11,671 nt of DNA from Bacteroidales bacterium (lineage in GTDB: Bacteria > Bacteroidota > Bacteroidia > Bacteroidales > UBA932): contig JAIKYL010000050.1 of NCBI GenBank assembly GCA_024683255.1, forward strand, positions 1 through 11,671, in the 5' to 3' direction. Below the pieces are notes generated by a model, which searched no databases, had not been told where the DNA came from, and saw only the letters and a list, made by a program, of their open reading frames with translations. How positions within the stretch are numbered: position 1 is the stretch's first letter; every line of letters starts with the position of its first letter. The position numbers were made by a program, and so were the translations under genes. Shown piece after piece: positions 1 to 6,674 of the stretch.

Positions 1-443
1 AGGATATCATGTCCCAGATCACAGGCGGCTTCCGGGGGATGGAAAAGGGCTTCGAGTTCCTTAAGAGCCGCTTTTCCACCCGCGACCTGCAGGACGGGGA
101 AGAGCTGTCCCTCGCCGGAATCGGCCTCAAGGTGCTGCACACCCCCGGCCATTCTCCCGGCAGCGTGTGCTTTTATGTGAAGGAGGATAATCTGCTGCTA
201 AGCGGGGATACGCTTTTTGCCGGCAGTATCGGCCGCACAGACCTGGCGGGAGGGGATTATGACACCCTGATGGATTCCCTCCTCAAGAAGGTGATGGTCC
301 TTCCCGGAGAGACGGACGTAATCCCCGGTCATGGCCAGCCCACTTCCATCGCCCGCGAAGCCCAGGCCAATCCCTTCCTCCAGCCCTTCAACGAGCCCGA
401 CGCCGACTGGACCCGGGACGGCATCCCCATCCAGGGCATTTAG
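1..443 (+). CDS. MBL-fold metallohydrolase (glyoxalase II-like), C-terminal part; copy 1
   Basis: Incomplete gene running in from the left edge. Bases 1-2 end a codon and GAT ATC at 3-8 continue in frame, matching the Lys-Asp-Ile of the intact paralog at 2731-3420, so the ATG at 9 is internal rather than the start. Counting from that Met, the later metal ligands of the fold are visible: His48 in TPGHSPGS, Asp67 in LSGDTLF and His108 in IPGHG. The N-terminal HxHxDH motif lies outside the window. Family knowledge: two-metal hydrolases of the glyoxalase II/YcbL type, usually cytoplasmic, acting on thioesters or similar bonds; the substrate here is unknown. From FSTRD onward about 115 of 123 residues equal the paralog, while a segment just before carries about five extra residues. 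The stop TAG lies 12 bases before aroK, suggesting co-transcription. Fold call is firm; exact activity is open. Confidence 0.9.
   Translation, partial: DIMSQITGGFRGMEKGFEFLKSRFSTRDLQDGEELSLAGIGLKVLHTPGHSPGSVCFYVKEDNLLLSGDTLFAGSIGRTDLAGGDYDTLMDSLLKKVMVLPGETDVIPGHGQPTSIAREAQANPFLQPFNEPDADWTRDGIPIQGI
3..443 (+). repeat. Left arm of imperfect inverted repeat (MBL gene copy 1)
   Basis: This stretch is homologous, in inverted orientation, to 2731-3156. By hand alignment, codons from FSTRD to the stop (372 bases) differ at about 43 positions, roughly 88% identity. Most differences fall at third codon positions. The repeat is simply two paralogous genes; no homology is evident past the stop codons, and its outer limit lies beyond the window. 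Confidence 0.85.
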
Positions 444-455
444 TTTATTGCACGT

Positions 456-953
456 ATGCTTATCACCCTTACTGGCTTCATGGGAAGCGGAAAGACAACG
501 GTGGGGCGCATTGTGGCCGATGCGCTCCTATGTCCGTTCCTGGACCTGGACGAAATCATTGTGAAAAAGGCCGGCCGGAGCATCCCGGATATCTTTGCGG
601 CCGAAGGGGAAAGCGGATTCCGCCGCCTGGAAAAGCAGGCGCTGGAAAAGACCGTGACTAAATATGCCGAATCCACCGTAGTTTTGGCTTTGGGCGGAGG
701 CACCGTCACCATTCCGGGTGCGGTGGAACTGCTTCAGCAGAAAACGCTTTGCATCTACCTGCAGGCTCCGCTGGAAACCCTTGAGGCCCGTCTGGCCGGC
801 CAGAAGGACGGTCGTCCCCTGGCCGGGGAAGGCCTGGCGGAACGCTTATCGGCCCGGGAGCCCTTATACCAAAAAGCCGCCCATGTGGTTCTTGACACGG
901 ACGGACTCACGGCCCAGGAAGTGGCCGATGAAATTATAATCGACTGCCTTTAA
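456..953 (+). CDS. aroK: Shikimate kinase
   Basis: Cytoplasmic enzyme that phosphorylates shikimate at the 3-OH with ATP, fifth step of the chorismate pathway for aromatic amino acids. The 165 residues are the usual length for a stand-alone kinase. Visible motifs: Walker A GFMGSGKT (7-14); DLDE (30-33), whose Asp32 matches the shikimate-binding Asp; the GRSIPDIFAAEGESGFRRLE region (40-59) with the substrate-binding Arg pair; GGG (80-82); the lid RPL beginning at Arg120; and R-x3-Y (134-138). Start chosen because the Walker A falls at the family's usual distance from this Met; there is no clear Shine-Dalgarno. It lies 12 bases after the MBL gene, probably one transcript. Its TAA overlaps the convergent recJ stop by 4 bases, leaving no room for a terminator between them. 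Confidence 0.97.
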   Translation: MLITLTGFMGSGKTTVGRIVADALLCPFLDLDEIIVKKAGRSIPDIFAAEGESGFRRLEKQALEKTVTKYAESTVVLALGGGTVTIPGAVELLQQKTLCIYLQAPLETLEARLAGQKDGRPLAGEGLAERLSAREPLYQKAAHVVLDTDGLTAQEVADEIIIDCL

Positions 954-2686
954 ATGACGTCTTCCCGCTCCCGCACATCCTTGAGGCGGAGCTGGATGGT
1001 GGACGAGCCGCGGTAGAAATTCTCCACGATGGAATAGCAGATATCAATGGGGTTCCCCGCTTTGATATACTCGTAATAATCGGCCATATTGAAGCCGATG
1101 GCCGCAATTTGCCGGTACGGCTGGCTCTCCTGCATGAGGTCCAGCTTGAGGTGCACGCCGCCGGCGCCCACCTTTCGGCCGTTTCCGGCGTCATAAACAT
1201 CCTCCGTAAGGAAAACGGGATTGCTATTACCGGGGCCGAAGGGCTGGAACTGTTTGAGTATGCGGGTGAATTTGGGCGTAATCTGCGAGAAATCCAGCTG
1301 GGCGTCTATCTCCACCACCGGCGTGAGTTCCTCCCGGGTGATGTTCCCGGAAACGAACTTGTTCATCCGCTTGCAGAACTCTTCCAGATTGTCTTCCTTC
1401 ATGGTGAGACCGGCCGCATATACATGCCCGCCGAAATTCTCCAGCAGGTCTGCGCAGCTCTCGATGGAGGCGTAAAGGTCAAATCCGGAAACGCTTCTGG
1501 CACTGCCGGTTACAAAGCCATTACTCTTGGTGAGCACCACCGTGGGTTTGTAATAAGCCTCCACCAGACGGGATGCCACTATACCCACAACGCCCTTGTT
1601 CCAGGTGGGATTATAGACGATGGTAACATTCTCCGTTTCCAGCGCTTCTCCGTTCCGGACCATATCCAGCGCTTCCTGGGTGATTTCCCGGTCAATGGAC
1701 TTACGTTCGTTGTTGCTGTCGTTGATCTGCTCGCCAATCCGGAAGGCCGTCTGGTCGTCCGTGGCCGTAAGCAGCTCTACGGCAAGCCGTCCGCTTTCCA
1801 TTCGGCCGGCGGCATTGATACGGGGGCCGATCTTGAAAACAATATCGTCTATATTGATGTGCCCGGGCTCCAGCTTGGCCAGGTTGATCATAGCCAGGAG
1901 ACCCTTCCGGGGATTCTCGTTAAGGCGTTTGAGACCGTAATGGGCAAGGATGCGGTTTTCTCCCGTCATGGACACCAGGTCCGAGGCGATGGAAACCACC
2001 TGCAGGTCCAGGAGCGGATCCAGCAGTTCCGGATCCAGGTCGTATTTCTTCACATAGCCCTGCACCAGCTTGAAGCCCACGCCGCAGCCGCACAGGTCGT
2101 CAAAAGGATAATGGCAGTCTTCCCGTTTGGGATCCAGCACCGCCACGGCGCCGGGAAGTTCGTCTTCCGGCAGGTGGTGGTCACAGATAATGACTTCGAT
2201 ACCCTTTGCACGGGCATATTCCACTTTATCGATGGCCTTGATACCGCAGTCCAGGGTGATGACCAGGTTCACGCCGTTGTCACCGGCCCAGTCCAGACCT
2301 TTGTAGGAGAGGCCATAGCCTTCGTCGTAACGGTCCGGAATATAGAAGTCCACCTTCTGGGTGAAGCGGTGGATGAACGAATACACCAGTGCCACGGCGG
2401 TGGTGCCGTCCACATCATAGTCTCCGTAAACCAGGATTTTTTCTCCGTTCACGATGGCCTCATGCACACGCTCCACGGCCTTGTCCATATCGGCCATCAA
2501 AAACGGGTCGTGAAGGTCTTCCAGGCGGGGGCGGAAGAAACTGCGGGCATCCTCAAACGTGCACACACCGCGCTGGACAAGCAGATTGGCCAGAACCCGG
2601 TCTATACCAAGTTCCGTTGCCAGCTGCGCGGCGGTTTCCTCGTCCGCAACTGTCTTTACTGTCCATTGTCGTTCAGAAATGCCCAT
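950..2686 (-). CDS. recJ: Single-stranded-DNA-specific exonuclease RecJ
   Basis: A 5'-3' exonuclease on single-stranded DNA, acting in RecFOR recombination, mismatch repair and replication-fork processing. At 578 residues it is full length. DHH domain motifs: YGDYDVDG (87-94) with Asp89, Asp91 and Asp93; Asp146 in LDCG; DHH (169-171); Asp236 in SIASDLV; and GPRINAAGR (287-295). The DHHA1 part shows WNKGVVGIVASRL (362-374) and GGH (419-421). A C-terminal OB-like region begins near QPFGPGNSNPVF (481-492). Asn363 stands where E. coli RecJ has His (WHxGVVGI); I recall the Asn form as normal in Bacteroidota. The start is supported by a promoter directly upstream, ending 7 bases before the ATG. The gene lies 44 bases after the intact MBL gene on the same strand, so it may also be read from that promoter. 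It converges on aroK with a 4-base overlap. Confidence 0.97.
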   Translation of the reverse strand: MGISERQWTVKTVADEETAAQLATELGIDRVLANLLVQRGVCTFEDARSFFRPRLEDLHDPFLMADMDKAVERVHEAIVNGEKILVYGDYDVDGTTAVALVYSFIHRFTQKVDFYIPDRYDEGYGLSYKGLDWAGDNGVNLVITLDCGIKAIDKVEYARAKGIEVIICDHHLPEDELPGAVAVLDPKREDCHYPFDDLCGCGVGFKLVQGYVKKYDLDPELLDPLLDLQVVSIASDLVSMTGENRILAHYGLKRLNENPRKGLLAMINLAKLEPGHINIDDIVFKIGPRINAAGRMESGRLAVELLTATDDQTAFRIGEQINDSNNERKSIDREITQEALDMVRNGEALETENVTIVYNPTWNKGVVGIVASRLVEAYYKPTVVLTKSNGFVTGSARSVSGFDLYASIESCADLLENFGGHVYAAGLTMKEDNLEEFCKRMNKFVSGNITREELTPVVEIDAQLDFSQITPKFTRILKQFQPFGPGNSNPVFLTEDVYDAGNGRKVGAGGVHLKLDLMQESQPYRQIAAIGFNMADYYEYIKAGNPIDICYSIVENFYRGSSTIQLRLKDVREREDVI

Positions 2687-2693
2687 AATCGTA

Positions 2694-2724
2694 CAAAGTT
2701 AACAATAATGGGCCGAAAAAACAA
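2694..2724 (-). promoter_or_regulatory. Predicted Bacteroidota-type promoter of recJ
   Basis: On the minus strand the -7 element TAACTTTG (2694-2701) matches TAnnTTTG exactly, and a TTG (2722-2724) sits 20 bases upstream as the -33 element. Only 7 bases separate the end of the -7 element from the recJ ATG, so the predicted transcript would be almost leaderless. The site lies wholly in the 44-base gap after the upstream MBL gene. Confidence 0.65.
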
Positions 2725-2730
2725 TAGGCC

Positions 2731-3156
2731 TTATATGCCTTGGATGGGGATGCCGTCCTGGGTCCAGTCGGCATCGGGCTCGTTGAAGGGCTGGAGGAAG
2801 GGGTTGGCGTGGGCTTCGCGGGCGATGGAAGTGGGCTGGCCGTGGCCGGGAATCACGTCCGTCTCTCCGGGAAGGACCATCACTTTTTTGAGGAGGGAAT
2901 CCATAAGGACGTCGTAGTCCCCTCCCGCCAGGTCCGAACGGCCGATGCTGCCGGCAAAAAGCGTATCCCCGCTCAGGAGAAGATTGTCTTCCTGCACATA
3001 ATAGCACACGCTGCCGGGAGAATGACCGGGAGTATGCATCACTTTAAGGCCGATGCCGGCAAGGGACAGTTCATCGCCGTCCTGCAGGTCCCGGGTAGAG
3101 AACTGTAAGATTTTTCCCAACCCCAGGAATCCGCCCGTTACCTGGGCCATGATATC
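2731..3156 (-). repeat. Right arm of imperfect inverted repeat (MBL gene copy 2)
   Basis: Inverted homologue of 3-443. Longest perfect runs found by eye are about 30 bases, all in the 3' half of the gene. Divergence grows toward the 5' side, where copy 1 has about five additional codons. Between the arms lie aroK and recJ. Positions 3157-3420 belong to the same gene, but their counterpart in copy 1 is outside the window. Confidence 0.85.
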
Positions 3157-3420
3157 CTTATCGGCGGGATGCATATACACCGGAACAGGGAAAACATCCA
3201 GCAGGCGCATCACGCCCCACAGATGGTCAAAATGCCCGTGGGTGAGCAGGATGGCCTCCGGCGTAAGGCCTTTTTCCTGAAGGAAACCGGTGAGACGTTT
3301 GGCTCCGTCCGGCGAAGACATGCCGGGATCCACCACTATGCAGGCGGAGTTTTCATCGGCCCAGAGGACCACGCAGTTGGTCTCCAGCGGATTGAATTGA
3401 AAAATGCGGGTATGAAGCAT
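2731..3420 (-). CDS. MBL-fold metallohydrolase (glyoxalase II-like); copy 2, intact
   Basis: Complete 229-residue MBL-fold hydrolase with every expected metal ligand: THGHFDH with His61, His63, Asp65 and His66; His133 in TPGHSPGS; Asp152 in LSGDTLF; and His193 in IPGHG. The N-terminal half has the usual strand pattern ending in VVDPG (29-33). No signal peptide, so cytoplasmic. The family includes glyoxalase II and YcbL-type thioester hydrolases; because many Bacteroidota are thought to lack glutathione, I infer only a generic hydrolase. Start: first Met giving the standard N-terminus, 22 bases after a TAnnTTTG element. It lies upstream of recJ on the same strand (44-base gap). It is a close paralog of the gene at the left edge, in opposite orientation; from FSTRD to the end about 8 of 123 residues differ. 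Mostly synonymous differences suggest both copies are maintained. Confidence 0.95.
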   Translation of the reverse strand: MLHTRIFQFNPLETNCVVLWADENSACIVVDPGMSSPDGAKRLTGFLQEKGLTPEAILLTHGHFDHLWGVMRLLDVFPVPVYMHPADKDIMAQVTGGFLGLGKILQFSTRDLQDGDELSLAGIGLKVMHTPGHSPGSVCYYVQEDNLLLSGDTLFAGSIGRSDLAGGDYDVLMDSLLKKVMVLPGETDVIPGHGQPTSIAREAHANPFLQPFNEPDADWTQDGIPIQGI

Positions 3421-3439
3421 AAGTCCGTGTCAATTTCGA

Positions 3440-3470
3440 TTGCAAATTTACGATAATTTTGCCAACTTTG
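3440..3470 (+). promoter_or_regulatory. Predicted promoter of the deoxynucleoside kinase operon
   Basis: A TTG (3440-3442) is followed after 20 bases by CAACTTTG (3463-3470), a one-mismatch -7 element, giving a leader of roughly 17-20 bases before the ATG at 3493. An alternative -7 element TAATTTTG (3454-3461) matches the consensus exactly but has no TTG at the right distance. No Shine-Dalgarno is visible in the leader. The region overlaps the opposing promoter of the MBL gene. Confidence 0.5.
3443..3450 (-). promoter_or_regulatory. Predicted -7 element of the intact MBL gene
   Basis: On the minus strand TAAATTTG matches TAnnTTTG and lies 22 bases before the ATG at 3420. A well-placed -33 TTG is not evident: the nearest TTG triplets are 12 or 25 bases upstream. 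It sits inside the spacer of the divergent kinase promoter. Confidence 0.45.
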
Positions 3471-3492
3471 TAAGACAACAACCACGCTTCAC

Positions 3493-4104
3493 ATGCACAT
3501 CGGCATCGCAGGAAATATCGGCAGCGGTAAAACCACGCTTACAACCCTTCTGGCCCGCCATTATGGCTGGACGCCCAAGTTCGAGTCCGTCACCTACAAT
3601 CCCTATCTGGCCGACTATTACAAGGATATCAAGCGCTGGTCCTTCGCCCTGGAAATGTATTTTCTCCAACAGCGCCTGCACGACGTGCTGGAAATCTCCA
3701 AGTCCAAAGATGTAATTATCCAGGACCGCACCCTGTTCGAAGGCGTGCACATTTTCGTGGCCAACAACTACGCCCAGGGGAACCTGTCGGAAAGGGACTA
3801 CAACACGTACATGGACACTTACAACGTGATGATGGAAGTGGTGCATGAGCCGGACCTCATGATCTATCTCAAGAGCAGCATCCCCCACCTGGTGTCCCAG
3901 ATCCAGAAGCGCGGCCGGGATTATGAACAGACCATCTCCATCGAATACCTCTCCGGCCTCAACGAGCGGTACGAAAAATGGATTTCGGAATACAAGGGAA
4001 AGCTCATCGTGATAGAGGCCGATGACCTGGACTTCCTCAACCGTCCGGAAGACTTCGCCTCCATCACGGACCGCATAGACGCAGAATTATACGGATTATT
4101 CTAA
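3493..4104 (+). CDS. Deoxynucleoside kinase, paralog 1 of a tandem pair
   Basis: Salvage enzyme of the dCK/dGK/dNK family, phosphorylating deoxynucleosides to 5'-monophosphates with a nucleoside triphosphate; cytoplasmic. Motifs over 203 residues: Walker A GNIGSGKT (7-14); Glu31 before NPYLA, matching the general base; QDRT (77-80), equivalent to the ERS motif; and the arginine-rich lid QKRGRDYE (138-145). Aligned from memory with human dCK, residue 54 is Glu where dCK has the base-binding Gln97, and residue 84 is Gly where dCK has Asp133, so its base preference may differ from that of its neighbour. It is first in a tight operon; the next gene starts 12 bases after its stop and is about 64% identical without gaps. 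The start gives the family's standard N-terminus. Family call is firm; substrate is open. Confidence 0.95.
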   Translation: MHIGIAGNIGSGKTTLTTLLARHYGWTPKFESVTYNPYLADYYKDIKRWSFALEMYFLQQRLHDVLEISKSKDVIIQDRTLFEGVHIFVANNYAQGNLSERDYNTYMDTYNVMMEVVHEPDLMIYLKSSIPHLVSQIQKRGRDYEQTISIEYLSGLNERYEKWISEYKGKLIVIEADDLDFLNRPEDFASITDRIDAELYGLF

Positions 4105-4116
4105 AAACATTATAGT

Positions 4117-4737
4117 ATGCATATCGCCATCGCAGGAAACATCGGCAGTGGAAAGACCACGCTTACCAAGATGCTCGCAGCGCATTACGGCTGGACGCCC
4201 AAATTTGAATCGGTGGATTTCAACCCCTATCTGGCCGATTTCTATGAAGACATGGAACGCTGGAGTTTCAACCTCCAGATCTACTTCCTGAACAAGCGGT
4301 TCCAGGACGTGGTGGAAATCTCCAAGCACAAGGAAGTGATTATCCAGGACCGCACCATCTATGAGGATGCCCGCATCTTTGCGCCCAACCTTCACGCCAT
4401 GGGGCTCATGTCCACCCGGGACTTCGAGAATTACAGCGACCTGTTTGACCTCATGATGTCGCTGGTGAACCCGCCGGATCTCATGATCTACCTGCGTTCC
4501 AGCATCCCCAACCTCATAGCCCAAATCCAGAAGCGCGGCCGTGAGTACGAGCGTTCCATCCGTATAGACTATATCACCGGCCTCAACCAGCGGTACGAAG
4601 ACTGGATCCAGAACTACAAGTCCCGCCTGCTCATAATTGACGTGGACAACATCAAGTTCGAGAACAAGCCGGAAGACTTCCAGTATATCACGGATAAGAT
4701 TGACGCGGAGCTGTACGGACTGTTCCCGGCAGAATAA
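4117..4737 (+). CDS. Deoxynucleoside kinase, paralog 2 of a tandem pair
   Basis: Same family and likely role as the preceding gene, 206 residues. Walker A GNIGSGKT (7-14), Glu31 before NPYLA, QDRT (77-80) and lid QKRGREYE (138-145) are all present. Unlike its partner it keeps Gln54 and Asp84, matching dCK Gln97 and Asp133, the residues that read the base in dCK/dGK-type enzymes; I infer a purine or deoxycytidine preference. Identity to the partner is lowest at residues 81-120 (about 15 of 40) and high in the P-loop, lid and C-terminus. Paired kinases in lactobacilli form heterodimers of distinct specificity, so a heterodimer is plausible here. It ends in tandem stops TAA TAA, 15 bases before the acyl-CoA synthetase, so the three genes probably form one transcript. 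Confidence 0.95.
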   Translation: MHIAIAGNIGSGKTTLTKMLAAHYGWTPKFESVDFNPYLADFYEDMERWSFNLQIYFLNKRFQDVVEISKHKEVIIQDRTIYEDARIFAPNLHAMGLMSTRDFENYSDLFDLMMSLVNPPDLMIYLRSSIPNLIAQIQKRGREYERSIRIDYITGLNQRYEDWIQNYKSRLLIIDVDNIKFENKPEDFQYITDKIDAELYGLFPAE

Positions 4738-4752
4738 TAATCGGCCCCTGTT

Positions 4753-6672
4753 ATGGAAAGACCCACCATCATAGATTTCGTTGAGAAGTACTCCAGAAAG
4801 TTTCCGGACTATGTCTATCTCCGTGAGAAGGTAAACGGTCAGTGGAAGGAGATCACGCAGGAACAGACCCGTCTGGAGGCATACCGGATTGGCGCCGGCC
4901 TAATGTCGCTGGGGCTCAGGAAGGGGGACAAGATCGCCCTCCTGTCGGAAAGCCGCGCCATGTGGATCCTCTCCGAGCTGGGTGCCATGTATGCAGGCGC
5001 TACGGACGTTCCCCTTTCCGTGAACCTGGGAGAAGGGAAAGACCTGGTGTTCCGTATCAACCATTCGGATTCCAAGTGGATCCTGGTGTCCGGAAACCAT
5101 CTGCCCAAGATCCGCGCCATCCTTCCGGAATGTCCCAATGTAGAGAAGGTCATCGTCTTTGACGACACGGCTTTTGACTATGAGAAGCTGGAAGCAAAGG
5201 AAATCCGGATGAGCGAAATCCAGAAGATGGGTGACGAATTCCTCAACGCCCACCGGGTCGAATTCGAAGCCCGTTTCCGCAGCATCGGCCCGGACGACTA
5301 TGCCAACATTTCGTACACCTCCGGCACCACGGCGGATCCCAAGGGTATCCTCCTCACCCACCGGAACTATACGGCCAACGTAGAGCAGGGCAGTTCTGTG
5401 ATCAGCGTCCACGAGAAAGCCGTCATGCTCATCATCCTTCCGCTGGACCACTGTTTCGCGCACGTGGCGGGCATGTACACCATGATGATTTACGGCGGTT
5501 CCATCGCCTTTGTGCCCATCGGCAAAAATGCCATGGCCACGCTGCGTAACATCCCCACAGCCATTGCAGAGACCCGTCCGCACGTGATGCTCTCCGTTCC
5601 GGCCCTGGCCCGCAACTTCAAGAAGAACATCGAAAGCGGCATCAAGAAGAAGGGCGGCTTCACGGAGAAGCTCTTCAACCTTGCTCTTAACAACGCTATC
5701 AAATACAACAAGGAATACTACAACAGGGGAACCGGCGGCACCTTCTGGAGAAAGCCCCTGGTGGCCCTGTTCGACAAGATTCTCTTCTCCAAAGTACGGG
5801 AAAGCTTCGGCGGACGGATGAAATTCTTTGTGGGCGGCGGTGCCCTGCTGGACATTGAGCTGCAGCGCTTCTTCTGCGCCGTGGGTATGCCCATGTTCCA
5901 GGGCTACGGCCTCACGGAAGCAACCCCCATCATCTGCGCCAACTCGGAAGGACACGCCCGCTTCGGCTCCTCCGGCCGGCTGGTTAAGCCCATGGACTGT
6001 GTAATCCTGGATGCAGAAGGGAAGGAAGTGCCCCACGGCACCCGCGGAGAGATCGTGATCCGGGGAGAGAACGTGATGGCCGGCTACTGGAAGAATCCCA
6101 AAGCCACGGCCGATACCATCATAGACGGCTGGCTGCACACCGGCGACATGGGCTACATCTGCCCGGAAGACCCGGAATTCCTGTATGTGGTGGGCCGATT
6201 CAAGAGCCTCCTCATCTCCTCCGACGGAGAAAAGTATTCCCCGGAAGGCTATGAAGACAACCTTACGGAAAGCTCCAAGTGGGTGGCCGCCTGTGTCCTG
6301 CATAACGACCAAAAGCCGTTCTGCGTAGCTCTTGTGGTCCCGGACAAGGCCGCCCTTACGGAGGCCTGCCAGAAGAAGGGACTGGACCCCGCCACGGAAG
6401 AAGGCAAGCGCTACATGCTGGATCTCATCCAGGCCGATGCAGAGTCCTACAAGAAAGGCGGCAAGCACGAGGGCATGTTCCCGGAGCGCTGGCTGCCGTC
6501 GGCCATCGGCATCTGCGACCAGGAATTCACCATCGCCAACAAGATGATGAACTCCACCATGAAGATTGTCCGCGGCAAGGTGGAAGAGCACTACGCAGAC
6601 CTGCTGGATTACCTCTACACCGCCGAGGCCAAGGACATCCACAACGCCCGCAACCTGGCCGCACTGGGATAG
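4753..6672 (+). CDS. Long-chain fatty acid-CoA ligase (AMP-forming)
   Basis: Adenylate-forming enzyme of 639 residues that activates a fatty acid as acyl-AMP and transfers it to CoA, for phospholipid synthesis or degradation; probably cytoplasmic or membrane-associated. Motifs in order: P-loop YTSGTTADPKG (188-198); a long insert near 290-330 typical of long-chain synthetases; GYGLTEATP (384-392) with catalytic Glu389; WLHTGD (460-465) with ribose-binding Asp465; the hinge region GRFKSLLISSDGEKYSPEG; and a C-terminal MKIVRGK segment where Lys604 is my candidate for the adenylation lysine. There is no signal peptide. It is the third gene of the kinase operon, though its function is not obviously tied to nucleoside salvage. 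It ends in TAG 2 bases before the stop of the convergent esterase. Acyl chain length cannot be told from sequence. Confidence 0.93.
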   Translation: MERPTIIDFVEKYSRKFPDYVYLREKVNGQWKEITQEQTRLEAYRIGAGLMSLGLRKGDKIALLSESRAMWILSELGAMYAGATDVPLSVNLGEGKDLVFRINHSDSKWILVSGNHLPKIRAILPECPNVEKVIVFDDTAFDYEKLEAKEIRMSEIQKMGDEFLNAHRVEFEARFRSIGPDDYANISYTSGTTADPKGILLTHRNYTANVEQGSSVISVHEKAVMLIILPLDHCFAHVAGMYTMMIYGGSIAFVPIGKNAMATLRNIPTAIAETRPHVMLSVPALARNFKKNIESGIKKKGGFTEKLFNLALNNAIKYNKEYYNRGTGGTFWRKPLVALFDKILFSKVRESFGGRMKFFVGGGALLDIELQRFFCAVGMPMFQGYGLTEATPIICANSEGHARFGSSGRLVKPMDCVILDAEGKEVPHGTRGEIVIRGENVMAGYWKNPKATADTIIDGWLHTGDMGYICPEDPEFLYVVGRFKSLLISSDGEKYSPEGYEDNLTESSKWVAACVLHNDQKPFCVALVVPDKAALTEACQKKGLDPATEEGKRYMLDLIQADAESYKKGGKHEGMFPERWLPSAIGICDQEFTIANKMMNSTMKIVRGKVEEHYADLLDYLYTAEAKDIHNARNLAALG

Positions 6673-6674
6673 GA

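Noticed and set aside
9..443. Reading the left-edge MBL frame as a short stand-alone 144-residue protein
   Set aside because: The frame is open to the window edge and bases 1-8 match the intact paralog upstream of this Met, so it is the tail of a full gene.
2710..2730. GGCC...GGCC pairing with a T-run between, after the intact MBL gene on -
   Set aside because: The stem is only 4 bp (GGCC is self-complementary), the T-run lies in the loop rather than after the stem, and the sequence is better explained as part of the recJ promoter region.
1109..2917. Open frame of about 600 codons on + opposite recJ
   Set aside because: It is antisense to the clear RecJ motifs, shows no recognisable domain, and is what GC-rich codon use produces on the opposite strand.
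1..3420. Composite mobile element with the MBL genes as terminal repeats
   Set aside because: No transposase, short terminal inverted repeats or target duplications are seen, and the enclosed genes are core housekeeping genes.
3493..4737. Frameshift or artefactual duplication of one kinase gene
   Set aside because: Both frames are intact, differ at about 36% of residues, and keep all catalytic motifs, so they are two real genes.
4900..6642. Open frame of about 580 codons on - opposite the acyl-CoA synthetase
   Set aside because: Same reason: all motifs of a known enzyme are on the + strand, and the reverse frame is low in recognisable features and runs across the whole gene without its own promoter.
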